A DNA stretch of 64,000 bases from Streptomyces mutabilis. GTDB lineage: Bacteria; Actinomycetota; Actinomycetes; Streptomycetales; Streptomycetaceae. The notes beneath the pieces are model-generated. The model was not told where the DNA came from. It did not search any database and was given only the letters and a program-made list of their open reading frames with translations. Within the stretch, counting starts at the first letter, position 1; each line of letters opens with the position of its first letter. Of the stretch, positions 33,925 through 45,448 are shown piece after piece. The position numbers were made by a program, and so were the translations under genes. Location of the stretch: the NCBI RefSeq assembly GCF_014649815.1, contig NZ_BMTT01000024.1, positions 1-64,000 of the forward strand. Reading direction: 5' to 3'.

Positions 33925-36900
33925 GTGTATCCGGCAGCATTCGGGACCAGACTCGCGGCGGGCCTGGTCGGTCCGCTGGTGAAGCGGCTGTTCGTACGGG
34001 AGGGCCCGGGCGCCGGGCTGGTCGACAGGCCGGTCCGGCTGTCCGCGCTGGTGTCCTTCCGGGGCGAGAAGCGGACCCTCGGCGAGCGGGAGCTGCGCAA
34101 GCTGGTCCGTGAGCTGGTGGAACGGGGGGCGCGCGAGACGCCCGCGGCAGAGACCGAGCTGGACGCCGTGACCGATGCGCTCCACCGGACGCTGCACGCC
34201 CTGGGCGACCTGGACCTCGACGACGTACAGGCCGTACAGCTGGGCCACGAGGCACTGGCCGCCCGGCTGCACGAGGCGGCGGGCGGTGACGCGAACCTGC
34301 GGCATCTCGGCACGGACGCGGAGGCCCTCCACGCCCGGCTGCTGCACGAGGCCTGCCTGCACATCCTGCACTTCTTCACCCAGCGCTCCGCCTTTGTCGC
34401 CCGCACCCTCGTGGAGCAGCACCGCCGTCTGGACGAGCTGGCCAGCCGTACCGACCTCCTGGTCGAGCGGACCCCCTCCCGCCTCGCCGAGGACACGGCC
34501 TTCGAGGAGCGCTACGCCCGGTACACGGCCACCCGGCACAGCCGGCTCACCATCTACGGCGTCGACATCGGCCACGCCCGCGAGTGGCCGCTGGACACGG
34601 CGTACCTGAGCCTGACGGCGGCGCGGGGCGGCGGCCACGGCCCGGATCCCTCGTCACCCGGGCCGCCGGAGGCGGCGCCCCTGCCGTCCGCCCGCGAACC
34701 CGTCGAGCACGCTCTGGCCGGTCACGACCGGGTACTGCTGCGCGGAGTCGCAGGTTCCGGCAAGACCACGCTCGTGCAGTGGCTGGCCGTCACCACCGCA
34801 CGCCAGGAACGGCTCACCGGGCGGCTCGCCCACCTGGCGGGCCGCGTGCCCTTCGTTCTCCCCCTGCGCTCCCTCACCCGGTCCGGCGCCCGGCTGCCCG
34901 TCCCCGGCGACTTCCTGACCGCGGTCGGCTGCCCGCTCGCCGGCTCACAGCCGCCCGGGTGGGCGGAGCGCGTGCTCTCCGCCGGACGCGGGGTGCTGCT
35001 GGTGGACGGCGTGGACGAGGTACCGGCCGAGGAGCGCGCCCGCACCCGGCGCTGGCTGTGCGACCTGCTGGCCGCCTTCCCCCGCAACCGCTGGCTGGTC
35101 ACCTCCCGCCCGTCCGCCGTACAGGAGGAGTGGCTGGGCGGCGAGGACTTCACCGAGTTCTCCCTCTCCCCCATGACCAACCGGGACGTCTCGCTCTTCG
35201 TCCGCCGCTGGCACGAGGCAGGCGACGCCGACCCGGCCCTCGGCGAAGCGCTGCTGGACGCCGTACGCACCAAGCAGGACCTCGGGCGCCTGGTGACGAA
35301 CCCGCTGATGTGCGCCCTGGTCTGCGCCCTGCACCGGGAACGCCGCGGTTTCCTGCCCCGGGGGCGCAAGGCCCTGTACGACGCCGCGCTGAGCATGCTG
35401 CTGGAACGGCGCGACCGGGAGCGGGAGCTGACCGTCGAGCTGGACGAGGAGTCCCAGGTCGAGCTGCTGCAGCGGCTCGCGTACTGGCTGATTCGCAACG
35501 GCCGCGCCGAGATGTCCCACGCGGACGCCGTGCACCAGCTGGAACGACTGCTGCCCGCCATGCCCTACGTGGCGAACCTGGGGCCGGCCGAGGAGGTCCT
35601 GAGCCTCCTGCTCGACCGATCCGGCCTGCTGCGCGAACCGGCGCCGGACGCAGTGGAGTTCGTCCACCGCACCTTCCAGGACCACCTCGGCGCCCGGGCG
35701 GCCGTGGAGGAACGGGACTTCGACGTGCTGGTCGGCCATGCCCACCTCGACCAGTGGGAGGACGTGCTGCGCATGGCCGTCGCCCACGCCCGCCCGGACG
35801 AACGGGCACGACTGCTGCGGGGGCTGGTCGAGCGTGGGGACCTGGAGGCGGAGCACCGGTCGCGGCTGCACCTGCTGGCGATGGCATGCCTGGAACACGC
35901 CCCGAAGTTGGATCCTCGGGTGCGGACGGAGGTAGAGCGGCGGGCGGGGGAGCTGATACCTCCGCTCAACTTCCAGGAGGCGGCGGCGCTGGCCGGCCTC
36001 GGGCCGATCGTCCTGGAGCTGCTGCCGAGGTCGGAAGAGGTGGAGGACGAGCAGACCGCGGCATGCGTGCTGTACACGGCGGGGCTCGTCGGGGGCGACG
36101 CGGCACTGCCCCTGATGACCACGTACCACGGGCGCGGCTGGCAGTGCCGCCACCAACTCGGCCAGCACTGGAGCAACTTCGACACCGACGGCTACGCGTC
36201 GGAAGTCGTCCGCCACCTGTGTGCGGACGGGGACGAACGAGCTTCTGTCTTCGTCCGGTCACCGGAGGAGCTCTCCGCCCTCGCGCGACTCGGCGGGCAC
36301 AGCAACGTCAACCTGTCCGGCGACTTCACGCCCGAGCAGATCCTCCAGGCCGTCGACGAGCGGCACCTGCGGGTCCTGTTCCTGCTCGAGAACAGCGCGA
36401 TCGATGACCTGTCCTTCCTGACCCGGTTCCGGAACCTGCGGCAACTCGTTCTGAACCGGTGTCCCAACGTGTCGTCACTCGCGCCTCTCGCCCGGCTCCC
36501 CCTGGAGGAGCTGTCCCTGCTCGGCCTGCCGCGCGTCGAAGAGCTGGAGGTGCTGTCGGGTTTCGCCGGGCTCACCACCCTCATCACGGACGTGCCGCAG
36601 CCCGTGCTCGACCTCCTGCCCCGAGAAGCCCCGTTGGAGTGCCTCTTCCTTCCCGCGGCCACTCACGGCATCACCGCGCTGGCCGGCTTCCGCTCCCTGC
36701 GACAGCTCAAGCTCTGCCTGGACGCCCCGCTCACCCGCGAGGACCGAGAGGCCCTCGCAGAGCTGGACGGTCTGCTCCACCTGTCCCTCAACCCCGCCGA
36801 ACTCATCGGTCTGGCGGCCGACGGCGTCACACTGAGACACCCCGAGCACGTGACCGTCCTGGTACGGGACCGGGGCGTGGACCTGGGGCCGTTCACCGAG

Positions 36901-37071
36901 GTGTTCCCCCGGGCCGCGTCGCTCACCCTGTTCGACGCCGACGGCGTCGACCTGGCCCCGTTGGCCGCTCACACGTGTCTGCGACGCGTGAACACCCCGC
37001 ACTGCCGCAACGTCCGCAACGCGGACCACCTGCCCGCATCCCTCCCCGTGAACCCGCGCAGCCCGCACTGA
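33925..37071 (+). CDS. NACHT-LRR STAND NTPase, copy 1 (bacterial NLR-like)
   Basis: A 1048-aa protein. The N-terminal ~250 residues are helical, of the kind found only before bacterial NACHT domains (LAAGLVGPLVKRLFVREGPGAGLVDRPVRL). The NACHT core has Walker A GVAGSGKTT with Lys280, Walker B VLLVDGVDE (Asp361, DE 364-365) and a sensor motif WLVTSRPSAV. The winged-helix region has EFVHRTFQDHLGARAA, the NACHT-family FxHxxFQ motif. The last ~250 residues contain leucine-rich repeats (LRVLFLLENSAIDDLSFLTRFRNLRQLVLNRC). Several bacterial NACHT proteins defend against phage; that role is inferred here. GTG 33925 was chosen by alignment with copy 2 and its GGTGGGGG ribosome site. Confidence 0.9.
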   Translation: MYPAAFGTRLAAGLVGPLVKRLFVREGPGAGLVDRPVRLSALVSFRGEKRTLGERELRKLVRELVERGARETPAAETELDAVTDALHRTLHALGDLDLDDVQAVQLGHEALAARLHEAAGGDANLRHLGTDAEALHARLLHEACLHILHFFTQRSAFVARTLVEQHRRLDELASRTDLLVERTPSRLAEDTAFEERYARYTATRHSRLTIYGVDIGHAREWPLDTAYLSLTAARGGGHGPDPSSPGPPEAAPLPSAREPVEHALAGHDRVLLRGVAGSGKTTLVQWLAVTTARQERLTGRLAHLAGRVPFVLPLRSLTRSGARLPVPGDFLTAVGCPLAGSQPPGWAERVLSAGRGVLLVDGVDEVPAEERARTRRWLCDLLAAFPRNRWLVTSRPSAVQEEWLGGEDFTEFSLSPMTNRDVSLFVRRWHEAGDADPALGEALLDAVRTKQDLGRLVTNPLMCALVCALHRERRGFLPRGRKALYDAALSMLLERRDRERELTVELDEESQVELLQRLAYWLIRNGRAEMSHADAVHQLERLLPAMPYVANLGPAEEVLSLLLDRSGLLREPAPDAVEFVHRTFQDHLGARAAVEERDFDVLVGHAHLDQWEDVLRMAVAHARPDERARLLRGLVERGDLEAEHRSRLHLLAMACLEHAPKLDPRVRTEVERRAGELIPPLNFQEAAALAGLGPIVLELLPRSEEVEDEQTAACVLYTAGLVGGDAALPLMTTYHGRGWQCRHQLGQHWSNFDTDGYASEVVRHLCADGDERASVFVRSPEELSALARLGGHSNVNLSGDFTPEQILQAVDERHLRVLFLLENSAIDDLSFLTRFRNLRQLVLNRCPNVSSLAPLARLPLEELSLLGLPRVEELEVLSGFAGLTTLITDVPQPVLDLLPREAPLECLFLPAATHGITALAGFRSLRQLKLCLDAPLTREDREALAELDGLLHLSLNPAELIGLAADGVTLRHPEHVTVLVRDRGVDLGPFTEVFPRAASLTLFDADGVDLAPLAAHTCLRRVNTPHCRNVRNADHLPASLPVNPRSPH

Positions 37072-37209
37072 CCCTGGGCGGAATCTCGCCATCTCCTGTA
37101 AGGCCCTGGCGACTTACCGCCCAGTAACCCTACGGTCCCTCTCACGTCACCCTCGCCATCGAGCATGCACTCGAAAACCAGCAGCGCGTACGGACGAGAG
37201 AGGTACTCC

Positions 37210-37842
37210 ATGAACAGACGCCCCTGGCTGCGTCGCGCATCAGTGAGCGCGGTCTCCGCCGCCGCCCTCGTCGCCCTCGCCTCCCCGGCGGATGCCGCGG
37301 CCCCCACGAACCCTTCCGCGTCCGCCGCCGTGTCGGCCGCGGCGGCCGACGTCGACTACGACACCTGGCAGCGGGACTGCCGGGCCGTGATGGACCAGGC
37401 CCTGCCGTACCTGAAGGAGCGCATCGCCGACGCCGGGCCCGGCGAGAAGCAGGCGATCGTCCTCGACATCGACAACACCTCACTGGAGACCGACTTCGGC
37501 TTCAGCTACCCGCAGCCCGCCAACCGGCCGGTCCTGGAAGCCGCCCAGTACGCCCAGGAGCACGGCGTCGACCTGTTCTTCGTGACCGCCCGCCCCGGCA
37601 TCATCGAGGCACCCACCGAGTGGAACCTCGACCACGCCGGTTACGAGTCCTCCGGCCTGTACGTCCGCGGCTTCCTGGACCTCTTCCGGAACGTCGCCGA
37701 GTACAAGACCGCACAGCGCGCCCACATCGAGTCCATGGGCTACACGATCATCGCCAACATCGGCAACAGCCCCACCGACCTGTCGGGCGGCCACGCCGAG
37801 AAGACGTTCAAGCTGCCGGACTACGACGGCCAGCTGTCCTGA
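37210..37842 (+). CDS. Secreted HAD-superfamily acid phosphatase (subclass IIIB)
   Basis: A 210-aa secreted phosphatase. The signal peptide is MNRRPWLRRASVSAVSAAAL... with cleavage likely after ADA near residue 32. The HAD nucleophile motif is IVLDIDNTSLETDF (Asp-x-Asp), motif II is FFVTARP, the conserved Lys lies in the AEYKTAQR stretch and motif III is ANIGNSPTDLSGG. It resembles class B/plant acid phosphatases of PF03767. It dephosphorylates external phosphoesters. ATG 37210 follows GAGAGG. It sits between two paralogous NACHT genes on the same strand, with 138- and 49-nt gaps, although nothing in its family links it to defence. Confidence 0.9.
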   Translation: MNRRPWLRRASVSAVSAAALVALASPADAAAPTNPSASAAVSAAAADVDYDTWQRDCRAVMDQALPYLKERIADAGPGEKQAIVLDIDNTSLETDFGFSYPQPANRPVLEAAQYAQEHGVDLFFVTARPGIIEAPTEWNLDHAGYESSGLYVRGFLDLFRNVAEYKTAQRAHIESMGYTIIANIGNSPTDLSGGHAEKTFKLPDYDGQLS

Positions 37843-37891
37843 CGCCGCCCGATAGGCTCCACTCCTGGCCGAACATTCACGGGGGTGGCGC

Positions 37892-40800
37892 ATGGAACCG
37901 GCGGTACTGGGTGGGAAGTTGGCGTCCAGCCTGGTCGCCCCACTGGTGAAGAAGCTGTTCGTCACGGGCGGCCCCGGCGCGGGACTCGTCGACCGACCGG
38001 TCCGGCTGACCCGACTGGTCAACTTCCGGGGCGAACAGCGCCACCTCGGTGAGGCCGAGGTGCGCAGGCTCGCCGAGCGGCTCGTCGGGGCGTCCCTGGA
38101 CTCCCCCGGCGAGCCGCCCTTCCCTCCCGACGAGACAGAGGCCGTCACGGACGCCCTGACGGTTCGTCTGCTCGCCCTCGGCGACCTGGACATGGACGAC
38201 GTCCAGGCGGTGCGGCTGGGCCACCGGGAGCTCGCCGGGCAACTGCGGCGCCGGACGCCCTCGGCCACCGGGGGCCTGTCCGCCGACGCCTGCTACTTCC
38301 TCGACTCGGTGACGGAGTGGGCCTGCCTGCACATCCTGGAGTTCTTCACCCGGCGCTCGACCTTCGTCGCCCGGACCTTGGTGGAGCACTCCCGGCGACA
38401 GGCGGAGCTGATCGCCAAGGTCGACGAGCTGATCGCCCGCAGCCCGCGCCCGGACGCTCGCGACACCGCCTTCGAGCGCCGCTACCTCCCCTACGTGGCC
38501 GAGCGCCACAACCACCTCACCATCTACGGCCTCGACCTGCGCGACTCCCCCGACCGCTGGCCCCTCGAAGTCGCCTACCTGAGCCTGGAGGCGACCGGCA
38601 CCGAGGAGCGGGCCCCCCTCCCCGGGGAATCTCCCGAGCCGGAACGCACCGTCCACCTCTCCGCCGAGGAGGCTCTGCACGGCGACGATCGCGTGCTGCT
38701 GCGCGGCGACGCGGGCTCCGGCAAGACGACCCTGGTGCAGTGGCTGGCGGTGACCGCCGCGCGGGAGAGTTCCCGGGTCCCCTATGTCCTGCCGCTGCGC
38801 ACCCTGATCCGTGCTGACGCGCTTCCCGCTCCGGCGGCCTTCCTCACCGCCGTGGGCTGCCCGCTCACCCCGCCGGACGGCTGGGCGGAGCGTGTGCTGA
38901 GCGCCGGCCGGGGTCTGGTCCTCGTCGACGGTCTGGACGAGATCCCCGCCGCCGACCGGAACCGCACCCGCGACTGGCTCCTCGCCCTCATCCGCGCCTT
39001 CCCGGGCAACCGCTGGCTGCTCACCTCCCGCCCCACCGCCGTACGCTCCGACTGGCTGGCCGCGGAGGGTTTCCGGGAACTGGCCCTCGCCCCCATGCGC
39101 CAGGACGACGTCACCGCCTTCGTACGGCGCTGGCACGCGGCGGCCGACGCCCCCGAGTACGAGGCGAAGCTGCTGGACGCCCTGCGTACCAAGCGGGACC
39201 TTGCCCGGCTCGCCACCAACCCGCTGATGTGCGGCCTGATCTGCGCCCTGCACCGGGAGCGGCGGGGCTACCTGCCCACGGGCCGCAAGGAGCTGTACGA
39301 CGCCGCCCTGACGATGCTGCTGGCCCGCCGGGACCGGGAGCGGGGGATGGAGGCCGTCGACCTGGGCGAGGAGGCACAGCTGGAACTTCTGCAGCGGCTG
39401 GCGTACGCGCTGGTGCTGAGCGGGCGTACGGAGATGGACGTGGAGACGGCCGAGGGCATCGTGGAGCGTGCCCTGCCGTCCGTCGCCTCGGCGGCGGGGC
39501 AGGGGGATCCGGCGACGGTGCTGCGGGCGCTGGTCCTGCGCAGCGGGCTGCTCCGGCGGCCCGGCGAGGGGTCGCTGGACTTCGTCCACCGCACCTTCCA
39601 GGACTACCTGGGCGCGCGGTACGCGGTCGAGGAGGGCCACCTCGACGTCATCGCCGCCCACGCGGGCGACACGCAGTGGGAGGACGTGATCCGCATGGTC
39701 GTGGCCCACGCCCGGCCCGGCGAGCGGGCGGTGCTGCTGCGGCGGCTGCTGGCGGAGGGCACCCCTCGGCTGACGCTGCTGGCCCTGGCCTGCCTGGAGC
39801 ACGCCACAGCGCTCGATCCGGCGGTGCGGGCGGAGGTGGAGGCGCGGGCGGGGGCGCTGATCCCGCCGGGGACGAAGGAAGACGCGAAGGCATTGGCGGA
39901 GGCGGGACCGTTGGTGCTGGAGCTGCTGCCGGGTCCGGAGGGACTGACTGACGCGGAGGCACACGGCGTGACGGTGACGGCCTCGCTGCTGGCGGAACGG
40001 GAACCGGATGGGGCGCTCGCGGTTCTGCGCCGGTTCCGGAACCACCCGTACCTCGATGTGCGGCGCCAGTTGGTGGGCACCTGGGACCGATTCGGGGCGC
40101 GGCTGTACGCGACAGAGGTACTGGACCACCTGGACCGGAAGGGGCTGTTCCTGACCTGCTCCACGGACGAGCAGCGCGCGACCATCGCCGGTATGCAGCC
40201 GTGGCATCGGCTGGCATTCCACGGAGCCCAGGCGCCGGCCGACATCATCGCCTGCTTGGCCGAACCGCACGCGGTCGAGGAGCTGCACTTCGTGGACAAC
40301 CCGGAGCCGATCGATGTGGGCGAGCTGTCGGCCCTCAGCTCACTGCGACGCCTGGGGCTGTACGACTGCGGGAAGGTGCGCGGTACGCGGCAGCTCGCGG
40401 CCCTGCCGCTCGAAGAACTGGCGATCATCGAGGTCCCCGGCGTCACCCGCCTACCGGGGCTGGAGTCACTGACCATGCTGTCCGTGGTGCAGCGGCTCCA
40501 CGGAACGCGGTTGACCGACTTCCTCCCCTCCGCTGCGCCCTTGGAGTACCTGTTCCTGGGTGCGGACACCATCGCCGACACCGGTCTTCTAGGGCTGTCC
40601 CACTGGAGCACCCTGGAGTGGCTCATCCTGTTCGTCAGCACACCCCTTGCCGCTGCCGACTGGGAGGAAGCGGCAGCGCTGCCGCTGCTGACCAGGCTGA
40701 GTCTGAACGCGTCGCTCTTCCCGGACGGCCTCGATGGCACAGTCGCTCTCCCTCAGGTCGCGGAGCTGGCCTTGTCCGACGTCCACGGCGACGAGGACCT

Positions 40801-40930
40801 CTCCGGTGTCCCCGCCCGTTTCCCCGGCGTACACACTGTCCTCCTCCAGGCGGCACCCGGTGCCCGTCTCGACGTCGCCCGGTTCCAGGCGCTCTTCCCG
40901 CAGGCCGACGTGCACTTGGACACGCGCTGA
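37892..40930 (+). CDS. NACHT-LRR STAND NTPase, copy 2 (bacterial NLR-like)
   Basis: A 1012-aa paralogue of the NACHT protein encoded 0.8 kb upstream, similar along its full length. It has the same N-terminal helical domain (LVAPLVKKLFVTGGPGAGLVDRPVRL), Walker A GDAGSGKTT with Lys278, Walker B VLVDGLDE (Asp346, DE 349-350), WLLTSRPTAV, FVHRTFQDYLGARYAVEEGH and C-terminal leucine-rich repeats. The C-terminal sensor half diverges far more than the NTPase half, as expected if the two recognise different ligands. The ATG follows GGGGGTGG and TAGGCT (37853-37858) may be its own -10. It ends at a strong bidirectional terminator. Confidence 0.9.
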   Translation: MEPAVLGGKLASSLVAPLVKKLFVTGGPGAGLVDRPVRLTRLVNFRGEQRHLGEAEVRRLAERLVGASLDSPGEPPFPPDETEAVTDALTVRLLALGDLDMDDVQAVRLGHRELAGQLRRRTPSATGGLSADACYFLDSVTEWACLHILEFFTRRSTFVARTLVEHSRRQAELIAKVDELIARSPRPDARDTAFERRYLPYVAERHNHLTIYGLDLRDSPDRWPLEVAYLSLEATGTEERAPLPGESPEPERTVHLSAEEALHGDDRVLLRGDAGSGKTTLVQWLAVTAARESSRVPYVLPLRTLIRADALPAPAAFLTAVGCPLTPPDGWAERVLSAGRGLVLVDGLDEIPAADRNRTRDWLLALIRAFPGNRWLLTSRPTAVRSDWLAAEGFRELALAPMRQDDVTAFVRRWHAAADAPEYEAKLLDALRTKRDLARLATNPLMCGLICALHRERRGYLPTGRKELYDAALTMLLARRDRERGMEAVDLGEEAQLELLQRLAYALVLSGRTEMDVETAEGIVERALPSVASAAGQGDPATVLRALVLRSGLLRRPGEGSLDFVHRTFQDYLGARYAVEEGHLDVIAAHAGDTQWEDVIRMVVAHARPGERAVLLRRLLAEGTPRLTLLALACLEHATALDPAVRAEVEARAGALIPPGTKEDAKALAEAGPLVLELLPGPEGLTDAEAHGVTVTASLLAEREPDGALAVLRRFRNHPYLDVRRQLVGTWDRFGARLYATEVLDHLDRKGLFLTCSTDEQRATIAGMQPWHRLAFHGAQAPADIIACLAEPHAVEELHFVDNPEPIDVGELSALSSLRRLGLYDCGKVRGTRQLAALPLEELAIIEVPGVTRLPGLESLTMLSVVQRLHGTRLTDFLPSAAPLEYLFLGADTIADTGLLGLSHWSTLEWLILFVSTPLAAADWEEAAALPLLTRLSLNASLFPDGLDGTVALPQVAELALSDVHGDEDLSGVPARFPGVHTVLLQAAPGARLDVARFQALFPQADVHLDTR

Positions 40931-40940
40931 GACGGCGAAA

Positions 40941-40982
40941 AAAGGGGCTGGCCCGGGACCGAAGTCCCGGGCCAGCCCCTTT
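40941..40982. terminator. Strong bidirectional terminator between NACHT copy 2 and clpC
   Basis: A perfect 18-bp stem (40941-40958 with 40965-40982) encloses a 6-nt loop, CCGAAG. It is flanked by A6 on the left, which gives a U-tract for the clpC transcript, and by TTT on the right. It is the most canonical intrinsic terminator in the window. Confidence 0.95.
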
Positions 40983-41001
40983 CCGGCTCACCCCCGAAGG
41001 G

Positions 41002-43527
<2,526 letters not shown>

Positions 43528-43673
43528 CGTTAATCGCTCCTCAGAGCGGTCAGGCAGTAAGGGGAACTTCCCCTCCCTGTCCTTCCGCAGCTTAGTCCCG
43601 CGAGCGGGGACCGCTCATTCCAACTGCCGACACCGTCGATGGCCTCCTGACCCCAGACGCCGACATCTGCCAC

Positions 43674-43700
43674 AACCCGATGGTGCGAGACGATGTTCCC
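43674..43700 (-). promoter_or_regulatory. SigR-type promoter of clpC
   Basis: On the minus strand GGGAAC (43700-43695), an 18-nt spacer and GTT (43676-43674) match the SigR consensus GGGAAY-N18-GTT of the thiol-oxidative stress regulon, of which clpC is a known member in S. coelicolor. It leaves a leader of about 140 nt. Confidence 0.75.
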
Positions 43701-43727
43701 GCAGGCCAGGCACTTACCCCACTCGCC

Positions 43728-43745
43728 ACTACGCCGATGGCGAAC
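43728..43745. promoter_or_regulatory. ClgR-type operator upstream of clpC
   Basis: ACTACGCCGATGGCGAAC fits the actinobacterial ClgR consensus WNNWCGCYNANRGCGWWS at every defined position. It ends 28 bp upstream of the SigR-type -35, a good place for an activator. A second, weaker copy (CGCTACGGGCG core, one mismatch) is at 43838-43848. Confidence 0.75.
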
Positions 43746-43939
43746 GTGAGGCGGCCCGATCCGCGCGTCGCCCCCTCCCACTAGGGATGTCTTACCCGCT
43801 GGGACTGACACTCCATGCCGTGCGCCCCGGTTCACTCCGCTACGGGCGAACAACCTTGCGCCTTCCCGCACCCCCGCACGCCCCCTCTTCCAGCACTCTT
43901 CGCATTCGTGGCACCACCCAGCGTAACTCGAAGGCCCTG

Positions 43940-44833
43940 GTGGCTGTTGCACTTGGCATGGTTGGCGCCCCGCCCCCGGACTCTCCGGCCCAGCAGCTCC
44001 CGCCTGGCCGACAGCTCCCGCCCGTCAGGCGGCTCCCTCCAGTACCGCCGGTCACTCCGCGATCCGCAGACCCATCGGACGCATCGGTACCGGGGCTCCG
44101 CGTGCCCCCTGCCGTCTCCGCGACTCCGGCGGGGCCCGCGACCTTCGTGGCGTCGGTGGTGCCGTCTCCCCGTCGGCCGGTCGAAGCGGCCGGCCCGTGG
44201 AACCGGGTGCGGCGGTGGTACGAGAGCGTGCTCGGCTGGCCGACGGCGCCCGGTTCGCCGGTGCGGCTGCGCGCCGGAATCCGCTTCGACGTCCTGGACG
44301 TACCGGCCGGGGCCGGTCACGCGGCACTGGAGCGCCTCGGGCGCCCTGGCGCCGGTCTGCGGCGGCCGGGGTTTCCGGTGGCCCTGCGGGGCGAGCGGAT
44401 GCTGCTGCTCGTGGCCGCGGGCGGCGCGGACGAGCTGCCGGGACTGCTGGAGTGGCTGGAGTGGGGCTCGCTGCCGCTCGACCTGAGGGCGGTCGGAGCG
44501 GGCGGACTCATCGAGGCGCCGCTGGGCCCGGTGGTCGGCGCGGGCGATGCGGTCGGCCTCCTGGGCGACGCGACCCCCGTTCCCGGCTCGGACCTCCTGT
44601 CGCCTCAGCCCCCGGACCCCGACTGCCGGTCCCGGCGGGGGGCCGCCGTGTGGTTGCGGCCCCCGGAGCAGGGGCGCGAGGTCGAGGCCTCGCTGCCGGC
44701 GTTGTCGGCAGCGGGCGGCACTGCGTCCGCCCCCGATCTCGCCCGGCTCGTACACACCCTGGCGACGGAATGCCACCGGGTCCGGCTCTCGCACGGCCCC
44801 CGGCTCCCGCGGCTCGCCCGGGCGACGCGCTGA
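43940..44833 (+). CDS. SCO3374-family protein, unknown function
   Basis: A 297-aa protein at the position of SCO3374, between clpC and lsr2. The N-terminal ~80 residues are Pro-rich and low in complexity. The rest begins GPWNRVRRWYESVLGWPTAPGSPVRLRAGIRFDVLDVPAGAG, which resembles the start of bifunctional primase-polymerase N-terminal (prim-pol-like) domains, here without obvious catalytic acidic triads. GTG 43940 is chosen because CGAAGG lies 5 nt before it; ATG 43958 is an alternative. It is divergent from clpC and convergent with lsr2. Confidence 0.75.
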   Translation: MAVALGMVGAPPPDSPAQQLPPGRQLPPVRRLPPVPPVTPRSADPSDASVPGLRVPPAVSATPAGPATFVASVVPSPRRPVEAAGPWNRVRRWYESVLGWPTAPGSPVRLRAGIRFDVLDVPAGAGHAALERLGRPGAGLRRPGFPVALRGERMLLLVAAGGADELPGLLEWLEWGSLPLDLRAVGAGGLIEAPLGPVVGAGDAVGLLGDATPVPGSDLLSPQPPDPDCRSRRGAAVWLRPPEQGREVEASLPALSAAGGTASAPDLARLVHTLATECHRVRLSHGPRLPRLARATR

Positions 44834-44877
44834 GAGCGTCCGGGGCCGAGCCCGTAGCGTGTGACGTGGCCGGGTGA

Positions 44878-45213
44878 TCAGCCGTTGGCCTTCTCGTACG
44901 CCTCACGGATGATCGCGGGGACACGGCCGCGGTCGTTGACCTCGTAACCGTTCTCCTTCGCCCAGGCGCGGATCGCCGCGGTGTCCTGGCTGCCGCCGGA
45001 GGAAGCGCGCGCCTTGCCGCGCCCGCCCGAGGCACGGCCCCCGGTGCGACGCCCGCCCTTCACGTAAGGCTCGAGAAGACCGCGGAGCTTGTCCGCGTTG
45101 GCGGTGGTGAGATCGATCTCGTAAGTCTTGCCGTCCAGTGCGAACGTCACGGTCTCGTCTGCCTCGCCGCCGTCGAGGTCGTCGACAAGAAGGACCTGAA
45201 CCTTCTGTGCCAC
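44878..45213 (-). CDS. lsr2: Nucleoid-associated xenogeneic silencer Lsr2
   Basis: A 111-aa H-NS-like protein. The N-terminal dimerisation domain is VAQKVQVLLVDDLDGGEADETVTFALDGKTYEIDL. After a basic Gly/Arg linker (GGRRTGGRASGGRGKAR) comes the C-terminal AT-hook-like domain with the RGR core (AIRAWAKENGYEVNDRGRVPAIIREAYEKA). It binds AT-rich, often foreign, DNA and silences it. GTG 45213 follows AAAGGAAA. The promoter has TATAAC as -10 and a palindrome between the -35 and -10. Confidence 0.96.
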   Translation of the reverse strand: MAQKVQVLLVDDLDGGEADETVTFALDGKTYEIDLTTANADKLRGLLEPYVKGGRRTGGRASGGRGKARASSGGSQDTAAIRAWAKENGYEVNDRGRVPAIIREAYEKANG

Positions 45214-45281
45214 CGCATTTCCTTTCATCGATAACTTGAGGGCCGGAGGTCCGCCGGCGTCCGCCGTATCGCCGTCCCTTG

Positions 45282-45309
45282 TTATATGCAGTACTGCAGT
45301 ACGTCGGAA
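45282..45309 (-). promoter_or_regulatory. lsr2 promoter with GTACTGCAGTAC palindrome in the spacer
   Basis: On the minus strand TCCGAC, a 16-nt spacer and TATAAC (about 45309-45282) form a promoter ~70 nt before the lsr2 GTG. The spacer contains the perfect 12-bp palindrome GTACTGCAGTAC (45291-45302) overlapping a second, GCAGTACTGC (45288-45297). A repressor or redox/metal regulator bound there would block RNA polymerase directly. Confidence 0.65.
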
Positions 45310-45448
45310 AGCAAACCGCTTTTGCCGGAAAAACACAAACCCCCGAGAGAGACCGACAGTCCGCCTCCGGCACGGAAAGATGCGCGTTTCGGACATAGGC
45401 GACCCGCGCACGGTCCATCGGCGGAATAAACCTGGAGTCGCCCGGCGA

